Source of the DNA: Eudromia elegans
Lineage: Eukaryota > Chordata > Aves > Tinamiformes > Tinamidae
Reading direction: 5' to 3'
Assembly: GCA_003342815.1 (NCBI GenBank)
Contig: PTEX01000011.1
Span: 2,317,134 to 2,381,133, forward strand
DNA length: 64,000 bases
The notes beneath the pieces were generated by a model, which was given only the letters and a program-made list of their open reading frames with translations, was not told where the DNA came from and ran no database searches. The position numbers and the translations under genes are program-made. Shown here piece after piece: positions 30,916 through 43,640 of this stretch (position 1 is its first letter; every line of letters starts with the position of its first letter).

Positions 30916-33900
30916 GGTTTATTTGCTGCTGCGGAACAACCCCGTTTGGCACTGGGTCTGTGGTGGCTGCTCACGCACCTGCACCATCCACCACAAAGTG
31001 GGGTCTGCGGCCAAACTTTCGAAGAAATGGGTAACATGCCCCGGGTGATGAGTTCTCCGTCCGATGAGTTGCAACAGCTATATTCAGGAGATGGGATGGG
31101 GAGATGTATCTGGTGAGGTTTAAACAGCTCGCCCCCCTTCCCGACGATACTGGCGTGTCAGAGCTGGGATAAAACTGTTTTGAATAAAAAATAAAGTATG
31201 TCTAAAATATTAAAAGAAAAAAGCTTAGTGCCTGCACACACAAGAGCAATGATCTAAGGGAAATCACCAGTTGCTGTTCTGCGAGGTATAAAAATAAACC
31301 CTTGTCTCCTTTACTTTTACATCCACTGACAAGTGACTATATTAGCATTAAGTGAAAAAGCAGATGAAAAGTAATGCCTTTTATTTAGCTCCTACCTGAA
31401 ACATATTTAAGTTTTCTGCAGCAAGTGAGATTGTGCATGGGGGTTTGTAATCATGTAAGAAGACACCGTGTGACATTATCTGTCCGCGGCGCCGTCACTC
31501 CGCTGAGTAACGTTGCCGCTAACTCGTGGGAGTGCAGCTAACACAAAGAGCTCCCTGCTCCCAGCCCCTTTTTCCACCTTGTCAGGGTGCGTATCTGTAA
31601 AAGATCTTGTTCTCATTCTCCGAAGAGCTCTGCTGGGATACCTGTCCGTCATGCGGCCCAACGTACATGTCTCATTTTTAATATGCCAAAAATCTGGAGC
31701 CACGTATTGTTTCTAAATGAAGCACATGTGTGCTGCAGAGTAGAAACAGAAATGTGCTGATACACACTTGTTTGTTAGCAGTGATATTGGAAAAAATCCA
31801 TCTCTCCTAGCAGGACAATCTCATCATATTAAAAGTTATGGATTTCTTGCTTAAGCATTCTGCACTAGCTGCAGAGCTGTATAAACTTGCCTCTGCTTAT
31901 CAAGCGAGCCAACAATACACAAAAAGAAAATTTAACATCTTTTAACATTTCTGCCTTCATATGGGAGTTCTCCTGAAATGAGTTCCTCAATTATCCTGAT
32001 GGATCTGTTTAGTGAGTTGGTACTGTTTCCTGGCTTATAAAAGCCAGTGCATTACTATGCAATCCTGTGTGTGTGGTATTGAAATGAGATCAACATCATT
32101 GCTTTACTACATTTTAAGCAGAAGTTAGCACATGTTATAAAAATCGTAAAGGCTTCAGAGTTAGATATTCTAGTAATGTATTTGGGAAGCTATAGTTTTT
32201 AGCTGGCAAATTCTATCATGTAGATGAGAAATGAACCCGTCGGTGGCTTCTTTCTTACATAACTAACGAGCATTAGTTAATACTGAAAGGTGGCTAATCA
32301 GAGGATATATTTTATTTTCCTTCAAATTTGCTAACAAAAGAGAAGTGGTTTACAAAGGATGACAAACATTCTGAAGTAAAACAGCTAATTTCAAAATAAA
32401 GTTGCAACATTACTCCTATGTGTAGGAGATAACGTGTAGGCCTATATACGGAATTTGCTTCAGAAAAGTTCATTGAATACATTTGAGATTAACTGCGTAC
32501 AACATCCAAGAATGCTGCAGAGCACCGTTCATCGGTTGGACTGTGTGCTATGGCTAGTACACGGAATAGTCACATCTTTAGCTCCCTGGATTATGAAGTT
32601 ACTAAAATCTGCCTGTGAAAGGAAGTTTTAAACACGACAGTTTGTAGGTGTCACCCCTGCTCCTGGCAAGCCTTGATTCAATGGCTGTGTTATTTGTGGG
32701 CATTCTGTGTCTATGTGCAGATTTTCAGTCCCTACAGAGGAAAAAACTTGGGAGTTGTTTGACCCTGTAAACACAAAATTCATGTGTCTCACCCTGGGAC
32801 AAATGCATTCTTTTAAAAGCAGCATATGGGCAGCCTTGGACTGATGTTAGTTTATTGTCACTGCTTGATAACGTTTAATGGAAAAGATACAAGAGTGCCA
32901 AAGAATTTTAATTATTTTTGTGATAAAGTTATATGTTCGGCCTTGAAAAAGTGGAGATAATGCTGGGATTCATTATTATTCCCAGTGTGTTTAAACAGAC
33001 GACACAGAATGCAAACAAAAGCAGATGAAATTTGAAAAGTATTATCAATATTGCAGATAGCAGATGCCCTTTCCAATCAGAACAAGCATATCTTCTATAG
33101 CAACTTTATGGTTGAGTAGTTTATTCATTTCTATTAGAAGGTTGTACGTTTCTAAAATATGTAGATGGTATCTAGAAAACCAACCAACCAGTAGGGTCAT
33201 TTTGCTTGTTTTCCTAAATTTATTATTTCTCTTTTGCAGGCTTGATCTGAGGTGCATTAACATGGGAGTGAAATCTTATTGTGTCAAATTCTATCTTGTA
33301 TATGACCTTTCATGTGTTTTGCTGCGGTTCTGAGGGGGAAGGCTAAAGGGGGGCCTTTCAGCAGTGTTTCACCGGTGTCCTATTTGTATTGCTATAATTA
33401 AGACCAGAGCAATCTTTCTGTAAAAAAAAATGTGGTTTTGACCTTCTAACTTGAAAGTTAAATTTTGCTGCAGTTGTAGTATCCAATTCAGAATTACAGT
33501 CTTTTAACAGGCTTTAAGGACACATGTTACCAAGCAATGGCTAAGTGCAGCATCATGAGATCCAAACATGTACACACTGATAAAATGGCTGTGAAAACAT
33601 GAAATTCATCGCTGCATTAGAACACCAAGTTCTCTGGTATCAAGCCGTTCCTGTGTGAAAATGTGAGGTTAGTTTTAGGCTTTCCAGCCTGGGTTACAGA
33701 AGGCCGAGTCGTGTAAATCCAGCTGCCGTGTGCATCCTGGCTTTCCTAGGTTAGTCACGGACTGGGGGCATATAGATATGTTTTTAATATATATTTTTGT
33801 ATATTATATTTTTAAGTATTTTCTATATTTTCTATTTTGAAGTTTCTTTCAAAATTCAAAAAAGCAGCAAACATTTAAAAATATTTCTGCAAATTTGCTG

Positions 33901-34200
33901 TAGCCATTCTGCAGCCACCAACGTCCCCGCAGATTTCTGGTGGTGCAGAGGTGTGCACTGGAGCCTTCCCCTGCAGAGACACGGGAATATGCAGATCTTC
34001 AGAAAATATATTCCGGACGGCTCCCTGCAACCTGTTCACATGCCAATTAAACTTCCAGGTTTGCAGCTGGAATCTTTATCTGCTTAGTAACATCCTGTCC
34101 TCTGCAATATTAGTGGTCTACTGCCTATAAGTGGTTTTCTATATGTGAGCATACAAACTAAGAATATTCTACCACTAAGATACATACATATATATATTAT
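30916..34200. other. Intergenic, no gene seen
   Basis: Mostly AT-rich unique sequence. 31,880-32,420 has several TTAAT/ATTAG cores (gagcattagttaatactg near 32,267) and looks enhancer-like. No coding exon, RNA gene or mobile element was recognised. Confidence 0.45.
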
Positions 34201-34211
34201 TTTTAATACTT

Positions 34212-34249
34212 TGTGTGTGTGTATATATATATACATACTCACACACACA
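34212..34249. repeat. (TG)n(TA)n...(CA)n compound microsatellite
   Basis: A TG run (34,212-34,222), a TA run (34,222-34,233) and a CA run (34,240-34,249) form an imperfect inverted repeat. Further TA/CA-rich sequence extends to about 34,310. Confidence 0.9.
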
Positions 34250-34424
34250 TGCAAGTATATAAACAACTATATATAGGTGTATATGCACACATATATATGT
34301 ATAATGACAATTTGTCCTTCATAAAGGGCTTGGAAGATGTTACAGTGAGACCTTGAAACTAAGGGGAGGAGGCAGAGGAGTAAACAGGAGCGTGGTTTCC
34401 CACCATGGCCCTGGGCTGAGCTCT

Positions 34425-34640
34425 CCGTGGCTGCCTGGACCTGGCCCCAGGTGGAGTTTGAGGTGGTTGTTATGGAGGTTGGTGGTGGGGCAGTACTAGT
34501 AGTAGTGGTGGTGACGCAGGTGGAGGTGTTTTGCAGAGGATGGGGTGGCTCCTCCTCCTTGTTACTTCTGCAGCTGGGCATGGTGTGCTGGGAGGCCATG
34601 GAGAGGGTGGCTGTGTGTATATGCTGTGAAGGTCTTGGTG
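34425..34640 (+). repeat. GGT/GTG-rich low-complexity region
   Basis: Strongly G/T-biased on the plus strand, with units such as gttggtggtggggcag and agtagtggtggtgacg. It yields spurious Val/Gly-rich and Thr/Ser-rich open frames on the two strands. Confidence 0.7.
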
Positions 34641-35120
34641 GTGCTGTGGTTTGGCTGTAGGACACTGGCTGTTGTCAGAGCTGACTCCAGCTTGGGTTGC
34701 TTCTGCTTCTCCTCACTGTGAGTGATGGTGAGTACCAGTGCTGGCTCTCTGGCGGTGGGCACTGTGGGTGTTCCTGGCAGTGCTGGAGCAGCTCCACCAT
34801 GACAGGATGGGACTCACCAGGGAGGACGCCTGCGCCTGAACCGTGAGTTCTGTTCAGCCACCGCTGTGCTGGGGCAGAGACCGCTCTGTGCGTGTGCCTG
34901 GCCCGGGGCTGGAATCACCACCGCTCTGCGGCACCGCCTCGCGTGGTGGCCGTGGGTAACGAAGGGGCTCTGCACACCTCAGGTGTGGCTGCAGAGCGGG
35001 CGCCATGACGCACCCGTGCCGGGGACGCCTGCAAGCGCTCGAGGGACACGCGGCTGCCCGGGGCGATGCCTCGTGCTGCTCGCTCTGTTAACACGTGTCA
35101 CCCTCGGTATGGACGTGCAG
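34641..35120. other. Intergenic with GC-rich patch
   Basis: 34,850-35,110 is GC-rich with scattered CpGs (for example ggctgcccggggcgatgcc). No coding or repeat identity was recognised, and the flanks return to AT-rich sequence. Confidence 0.4.
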
Positions 35121-38100
35121 CGGAGAGCAGCCTTAGGTCTGTGCTTCAAAATTGCTGGGAAGTAAGAGGCACGCAAAGGAACTGTAATAAGTACAAAGTG
35201 TAATTAAATTTTGCTCTAAGAACTGCCATAGTCAGTTAAATCAGGCTGGTTTAGATGTCATTATTTAGCCAATAGAGTAAATCTTATTTATAGAAGTCCA
35301 GGTCTGGCTCCACTTGTTCCCTGATAAGCAGGGGAAGGCTATTGACTGTAAAGCGCAAGGCTGGTAAGAGGAAGATGCATAAATAAACAGAGACAAAACG
35401 AGGGCAGGAGAGCACCACTAAATCAGGGGTGCTGTTGGCGGTGCCCGGGGCTCGGGTGAGGGCCTGGGCTCGGGTATCAATTCCTGTTTTTGCTTTTTTG
35501 GTTTTAATTGATCATGTGGAGAAGCTGTTACCCAAACAGTAAATGAAGAGGATGGTCCCTCTAGGAAATGCTGATGCTGCAGCTCTGTGCTGGCTCATTT
35601 AGGAGCTGAGTATCAAAAATGGAGAAATAGGGATGAATAATACCCATCCGGGCAACAAAGGTGGTGGGGAAGGTTTTTCTAAGTTTACAAAGACAGGTAT
35701 TAAAATAGAAGAACTGCTGTTGAAAATTGAGATATGTGGTAGAAAAATGTAGATTAAAAGTGGTATCTCTGGCAGCTTTCTGGGAGAGTAATCTGAAAAA
35801 TAAGTGAGGAATACTGGAAAATCTGCAGCTGCAAATGGTAACACTGGAGCTCAGGCATTTGCATTGAGTTTCTAGTTGGATCTCTGCAGTGCTCAAGCAC
35901 AATGTAAGAGAGGGAGAGGAATGGTCCTGGTATTTTTGAGCCTAGTTCATAGGAAAAAAAAAAAAACTAGAAACCTTAAACAAAACTGATAGTGTGTGGT
36001 TTTCTGCTTCCCTTCACTATGCTCCAAATGTTCGGAGGGTTTGGATGACTGTCTGGATTTTTGTGGTCTCTTAATTAAGCTAACCCTAAACTCTGAATGT
36101 TTGGGATCTCACCAAGCACCAACTACAATGAGGGAAGGAAGGAAGGGTTAAACAATCCATGGAGTTCACTTCTGAGCTGTGTTTAGTTAATGTAGAGAGT
36201 TTCAAATGCTTAATGTTGGCAGCTACAAACCACTTGCAGGTAAAACTAATTGCGAATGTGGTATTTGTTAGGATGCCTTGCAAGAGCGGCAGCGCTGCTG
36301 GCAGAAAGCATCTGGAGTAATTGACATCATCTTGGAAGTGTCTCCTTTGCATACCAGAGTACACGATCGAGGCTAGTTCCCAGATCCACTGGAGTGTCAT
36401 CCAAAATTTTTTTTGTATAAGACTTTAATGGAAGGAGTGTGAAAACATGCATAATATGCTTTTGACTAAGAAGAGACTGAAAGCTTCAGAGAAAGAAATG
36501 TCAGGAAACCACAGAAGTGTTTTCTGTTTGTGACAGTCGTTGGTCATGTTCAACAAGTGATGGCCTCCATTTGAGAGCTTTGTGCTTTGAGCAAGGGGGA
36601 GATCAAAGCTTGGGGGATCTTTGACTTCTTGGTTTACAGCGTGTTGTTGAGGGCGCCTGTGTGAAGCGTGTGTGACAGGGTGGGCAAATTCTTCCCTGTT
36701 ATCCTGTTGTAAACTTGAAATAATTGCTTGACATCCAAAGATGCTGGTTTCCCCAGCTTATATTGACTGAAATGGGAATGCTGGGAACTGAGCTTTTGTG
36801 GAAATTGGGCTGCAAATCTGTGGTTTTCAGATGGATTTGCCCCAGATCAGTGGGCTTCGACAGAGGGAAAAATGGAACTGTTGGTACCTCAGTGCAGGTG
36901 CTCCTGATTTAGTGGTATAAATGAAATCAGGAGCTGGTGCTGGTCTCAGGTGCTCGGAGGGGGACTGTCTGTCTTCACCTACTTGGATATTGCATGTGGA
37001 GATAAGTGAGTGTGTAATGATAATATAGAGCTTTCAGATTGTGCTTGTGGTGGTGAAAACACTGTTGTTGTTTATGCTGAGAGAAATAGAACCAAAAGGC
37101 CACTGAATGAAATATAATTTGTTAAAAACAGGGAGTAATATTGATTAAAATGAGAAACAGTGTTCCAGCACTTTACCATAGAAAAGTATGTCCCCAGGTT
37201 CCTTGCACTTGCCCTGTGATTATACAATAGATTTTTAAGTCTGTGATATCTACAAATCTACATCAAAATATATTCTATAGCTGTAGGAAACAGCTCTGAA
37301 TTGTTAACCTTCTCTCCAGGTACTGAAGGTAACACACTGTGAGATTAGATGTATATTTTCTTCAAGATATACCACCCATAGAGGAGTCCATATTTACATC
37401 TTTTGTTGATATTTTTTATAGATTAAAAGAGTCTCTTTACTGGTGATAATTCTGCTAAGTACTGTAATTTGCTGCCACTAATATTTGTCTGAGTCCTAGT
37501 TTGTAAAATATATTTGAAACCACTTTATAAAGTCTCATAATTGCTTCTTTGTAGAGCTGGTATAATGAGTAGTTTCTTTATCCAACCTTTATCCTGTTAA
37601 CCTTAGAGGTGAGCGACTGCTTGCTGGAGTACTGGGGAATGTCTTAGCACTGTTGAGCCATTTAATTTCACTACTAATTTCATAGCGGTGACACGGAATT
37701 GGCTATGAGCAAGCTCGCAGTTATTTCAAGGGTTTTCAGTTAGCATTGAATCAGGACCTGATTCACTAAGATGAAATTGAAATAAATGCACATGTAGATT
37801 TTTTTTAAATGCATAAATTGTTCTGCATTTGTGCCCAATCCGCATTAAAACATTGACCTGCTATTGAAAGATGGGAAGTCAGCATACAAAACAGGTTCAG
37901 CCTTGCAAACTTGTGATGGAACTTGTACCACTGTGCTGGTTCTTCCTCTGCTTCCTTTATTGCTCCTGCTGCCCCAACTTGCAGAGCAACTTCTTAGTTA
38001 CATATTTTTTTTCTCAGCTTCCTTGAACCTGAAAACACAGTTTGAAACTTTCTCGCATTCTCCCAGCTGGTTTTGCTGAACTAGCAAGCAGAGGGCTGTT

Positions 38101-41100
38101 CACCATGCAGGATGGCCGTTGGGCCCGATCTCTTCTGCAAAAGAGGATTTCATGTTACTCTAGTGTTTACTTTAGATGAGCAGAGTTAGCCTGTGCAAAA
38201 CTTGCCTTTTTCCTCCAAATTTGTGTCCCTCATCAGCACTTATTTTCCCCCACAGCTGGCTGCGTTGCAGAGGAGCAATTGCTCCTCTTTGTGAATATGG
38301 TCTAAAACAGGGGCATGTTGAGGGAACCCTTACTAGCTGCATCCCGTTCCTTCTGCTGGTGCTATAGCAGTCGGGCTGTTCGAAGGGCCTGTGCAATCTG
38401 AGGGTTACTGCACCTGAGAAAGGAAGCTTTCCTTTTGGCATAGGGGTCAGTATTTATGGTGTGAATTCATAACAAAATAAGCATCGAAATAAAGTCTTAG
38501 TAAAACACTGGGATTATAGCACTGCCCTTACGCAGCCATTCTCCCCCTGCCCTGCTTTCCCCTCATCACTAACCCACAAATCTATGTCTAGATGCCCAGG
38601 CGTCCCTCTGTTTCAAGCCTCCGTCGGGCAAATGGCAGCTCCTCGGTCATGCGGATCCGTTTGCTTAATTCTTAGGTCACTGCAAGCATTTTGTCACCTG
38701 GAGGTCATTACTGCTAAATATTAAGAGTGACTTTCTCAATGAAATGCACAGTTCTGTGCACTTGGCTTTGACCTTTAAATGCATCTGTCATTAGTAACAT
38801 TGTCATTTAATGTGGACATTCACTTAGGTGCACATCTGGACCTGACTGGAAAGCATTTTAGATGGCTGCACTCTCAATTCAGGTCTATTCCTCATCTCAG
38901 ACTCTAAGCAAAAGTTGATAGCATTTGAAATTTAATCAGGTTGGTATTGTGCAATTTATCTTCTATAAAAGTTTCAGGAGGTTTTTTGCACACTTTTTTT
39001 TCTCCTTTAAAAGAATTCTCAAAAGCCCCGAGTTGGAGGAACATAGCTGTCCAAGTATCACTACAGACTGAACTTTTAATTCTTTTAATCTGAGTTTGAT
39101 CTCTTGTGGAAAGTATATTCAAACACAGAACTTGTTAAATGTATATAACACTTATAATTAGAACCCTTGTGTTTGGAGTATTTTCTGGTAACTGCAGTAA
39201 GTGGAGAAGGACAAAAGATGACTGAGATTTTTATAGTACTGGTAAAGGCTTGATATTTCATTGGGGAATTCCTAGCTGTGTTGTTAATGGGACCAAATTT
39301 GTCCCAGTATTTAGTTCAGATCCTAAACTTTGATATATCATTTTCCCATCTGAAAAATGATCTGATGTCATCCTAATCATCATGATCTCCAAGATCTCGT
39401 TTTGCTGTTTACTGCAGAGTGATAGTATTGCCCTGCCAGACCCCTAATACAAACAATTTTATAAAGGCTCCTCCCTGCATTATTCAGACATTTATTTTAA
39501 ACATTTGTACAAAAATCTGTACACACTCTACATATTGCCCCATCCAAAAATTCTCCTCCTGTCCGACCGGTCTATTTTCCAAAATACTCTTGGTCCTTCC
39601 AAAAAGATGGTTTTATTCTTCTACGTTTCAGATTTAAAATCTGGATGAGTGAGAGATCTGGGATGAGAGATGCATTAGCAGAACTGATTTCTCTTGTTAC
39701 CAGTTCAAAAGGCTTCAGTATGCAGCACAAATGATTCATAAGTATCCATTGTTCAGAGTTCAGGATAAAGAGTTCAGAATCAAAGCTCTGCTTTAATGTG
39801 TGCTCATGCATTTCTTTTTTCAGTAAGAGCATTCTCTTCGTATATATAGCAAATGAAATTCAAACTTGTTTAAGCTGCAGTTCTGGTAAATTGCTCTGCC
39901 TCTGAAGTTAGCTTAGAATATCATGAGAGTTATAGAAACTGTTACAGATTTTGCTAGTATTGCAAAAACTTACTGCTTAGTTATAATCGAGGAGGAGATG
40001 TTTAATAAATGGAACAGGAAAACAAGCGATCACCTCCTGTTTCACTGGTTTGGACCTCATGTCATCCCTATTGATAAATCTTGAACAGTTACGTAGGATT
40101 TAGACCGCTTATGTTTCTCCAATTGTTTGCTGTGTTGCCTTTGTCAAGGAAGGAAACTGCAAAGGCTTCTAATTTATGGGCAGATTTTTGCATGGCAATG
40201 CAGGACTGCAGCCAGTTGGCAGTGATTAAGAGGTATTCCAACATCTAGACCTTTGTCCAAATGTTTGTCATCAAGTGAACTAGGCCCAATATTTCTTCTT
40301 TCAGAGCCTTCTTTATCTTTCATTTTAATGTTTCGTACATCTGAGGTACTGTCACTGCCGTAATGCTGTGTTTTCTCCTGGCATCTTGTATCATGGTGAG
40401 CATACTGAATGGGCTCTCTAAAACCTTTCTTATCAATGGAGTACAACAAGCCCAATGCAATCATCCTTTCAATTATCTTCTTCATCTCAAGTGTCACCAG
40501 ATAAGTGCTGGCATAGTATTCTTCGAACATTTCAGATATTGTTCCTTGCTTTTTGGCTATAAATGTATGAATACGGGATAAAGATTAAGGCATCTCATGT
40601 TTTACCTTTATTATTCACAGACAAAACTATGCTTGATCTGAAAGGTTCTTTTTTCCCCTTCTCTTAGGTTTCAGGTCTCATTGGGGTCTGGGGTGATGAT
40701 AAGAATATTGGGCTAACTCTTATGTGTTGCAATTGGAGTCGTGCCCTGTGGGATTAGGAAAAACAAAAATGATTTGGTGTGCTGCAGCCTTGCAACTGGT
40801 CTGCAATGGATGCAGGCTGGCACTGGGTTACAGTGTAGGACTCCCAAGGCAGCCGGCCTGAGACCGGGTCTCTGGGCCTTTGTTCGCCTGTTTGGAAGAG
40901 ATGTTCAGCAAATTTAATGATGGTGGGAGTGCACGGGGCAGGAAACTTGCAATTATTTGCCTTGACTTATTTTTGCTTGGTGGAAATTTGACTCGGTTAA
41001 ACCACAGTGTTTTGAGTGTTGCCCTCCTCTCTGACTCTTTAAATCCAGGAGGCGTTTGCAAGCAGATTGAAGAAACAGGGCACCTTCTGTGCTCCGAGGA

Positions 41101-43000
41101 TGATTAATTCTCTACCTCCTGTTCGTTTCAAAGTATGAAAGGTGTTTCTGTGTGTGCACTGATGTGCTGCGCGGGTGGTGCTTCCTCTGAGCCGATGCTG
41201 GTATCTCTGCTTGGCCAGATAAGAACCCTTGATTCTGATGCCATCAGTGGCCACCTTGTCCTCGCTGCCGCAGAGGAGAAGGGCAGGAGGGCGATTCAAA
41301 GCAATTGTGTGCCGAATGTGCAGGTGTGCTGCCGTGTGAGCAAGGCATGGACCTAATATTGGAGAGTGAAGACAAGAGACCAGCCTGGGTTCCAGCTACA
41401 TAGAAGGCATCTCCCTGTGTCAGCCTGGTACTGCTTCTGTTGTGTGGCTTTGGGTCAAGGCCTTTACCTCCTCGAGCTTAGGATGCTGAGACCTTTGTAA
41501 TTGGGATAAGAGGGGAGTCTCAGCGCTTGGATCCAGGAACTACTACACATAGTAGGGTTGCTACAGCAAAGTATTCAAAGTCATGCCTAAGGCTTCCCAG
41601 AAGCATGATGTCGGCTTACAAACGAAGTTTTCAAGTGGTTTTTTTGTCTTTTGTTCATTGCCTTTCTGTTCGGAGGCCATTAGATTAAATTGGTAATATT
41701 CTTGAGGTTGTCTCCACAATTAAGAGAGCTCAAAACACATTTTAGTGTAGGGAATTAATTGTGATGTAATTATGAAGAGCTGTAGGAAAAACACCAAATA
41801 TAGCAAAATGTGAATCCTCAGGACTAGCAAGTAGCAGATTATAGTATGGCAACATGAGAGGAATGTAGGCTTGAGTTCAGAATTATTTTAAAGGAAAAAA
41901 TACTAAAAGTGGTGAAAAGCTGACTCAAACGAAGAACAAACGCTATCCATTGTACTCCAGTCATGCTTTCTTACGAGCTGTTTTAAAGTGGTAAGAGTGA
42001 CAGCGGTGACAAACCCAGGCCAGTTATAGAACAGATACAACTTCAATCTCTTCATTAAACAAATGTTTCATGGTTGCACACAGCCACACAAATGTATTTT
42101 CATGCTTATACATTTCAAGCATTTTTGAAAGTGACACAATTGTTTTGGTAATTTAAGTTTTAAATTGATGAAAATACAAGGGGAAAGAGGAAGGGGCAGC
42201 CTGGGGAGGGGAAGAGCCAGGTTTTTCAAGGAAACACTGAAACACTCAACTGATTGCTGTGCAAATCCATTCCAGTGATGTCCTGGGGTCTGTGGCAGTG
42301 GCCTCCCCGCCTCTTCCCCCAGTCCCTCCTTCCGGGTTTTAGAGCATGGCTTGCTTTGGCTGGCTCCTACATTGCAAGGGCAGCAGACTTGAGCACAGGG
42401 GCCAAATCTGCACTCAGCTGTGCCACCTCTGCTAGTGCAGTTGCCTCAAGGAGATGTTGGTAGGGGGAAAAAGGAAGTCCAGCTAATGAACTGCATCCCC
42501 TTCCTATAAATGCCTTGACTTTGCACATGTCATTTAGCAGGAACAGTAAGAGCAGGGGTGACCTGTTATTTTGCAAATACATAAGTCAGAACACAGAGCT
42601 CTGGGTTTGAAGTCATGGGCACTTCATTTGGAGAAGTTTTTTTGAGTGACCTCTGCTGCAATTTGGATTCAAACACCAGAGCAGTCCTGCTCTTCCTGGC
42701 CCCCCTTTCCTGTAGAGCCCCTACAGAAGCGAGTGCAGAGGGGATCACCTCTGTTACCTGGCTTGGCAAGAAATTATCCATCCCCCAATAGCTCATATTG
42801 GGGTATTGGTTACTGGAATCAAAATCTGGCAGCTGCTGACCCTCATGTGGATAACTGCTTGAGGAAATGCAGGCAGAGCTGCTTAAAGATTGTTCTGAAA
42901 CCAGAAGCTGGATTCTAGTCTCTGCTATAGATTTCTTGTAATTTCTCTATTCTTCTGTCTTTTTTTTTTTTTTAAAAAAAAAGGCATGTCGTTCTGCTCA
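35121..43000. other. Intergenic desert, no gene seen
   Basis: About 7.9 kb of largely unique sequence with short homopolymers (A13 near 35,954; T14A9 at 42,960-42,982). Open frames are at or below chance length. No splice-supported exon, RNA gene, CR1 or LTR signature was recognised. Confidence 0.5.
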
Positions 43001-43640
43001 CCTGCTTGTGAAATGGCTATCCCAGAGATTTTATGAGGATTCGGTCATTAACATCCTGAAGTGTTTTGCGATCGCTCTGTGTGGTGCAGGTCCTTGCCCA
43101 GGCTTCTCCACGGGCTGCTTTGGGCCTTGCGCAGGCGGGTTCGGAGGCGTTCATCTCTGGTCTGGTGACCCAGCAAAGGGGAGTGCGGGTCTTCATCCTT
43201 GCTGTCCCTTCCAGAGTGGCTGGAGCGACGTGAGCAGGAGCTGCAGTGCTGGCTGCATGACCATGGGTGCCGTGGTCAGAGACACGGGGCTGGGGACAGG
43301 CTCTCCAGCACCGGCTGCCTGGTCTCGGACAAGACCTTTGCCATGTGGACATCCCCTCAAGGTGCCATGAGGGTTAAGGAGCCTGAAAGCTCTTTAAAGA
43401 TAGCGCGTTATCTGCATGAATTCAATGCAGAGGTGACAGGGTGCTGGTGGTGCTGGTACGAGTGTGGTGCTGCCAGCGTCCCCCCGCTGCCGCGGTGGTG
43501 CGGGTGCCGTTCTCCCCTCTCCCGGCTTCCCGCAGCCGAGTCGCGGGGCCGGGCTGGCCTCGGGCAGGGCTAAGGCACCGTCTGGGCCCATGGGCAGGGC
43601 TGTGGTGAGGGGCCGGTGGCTTTAACGAGCCAGCGATCGG
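43001..43640. other. GC-rich intergenic patch
   Basis: A GC-rich segment with moderate CpG density (tgccgcggtggtgcgggtgccg near 43,489). It carries overlapping open frames of up to 124 codons on both strands, none resembling a known protein. The following block at 43,680-43,720 is very AT-rich (aataaattttattaattaatg). Confidence 0.4.

Noticed and set aside
34427-34665. Thr/Ser-rich (minus strand) and Val/Gly-rich (plus strand) open frames
   Set aside because: Both are translations of a GGT/GTG simple-sequence region.
38101-38165. Possible CR1-like gttgggcccgatctc
   Set aside because: Similarity to the CR1 3' region stops after a few bases and no terminal octamers follow.
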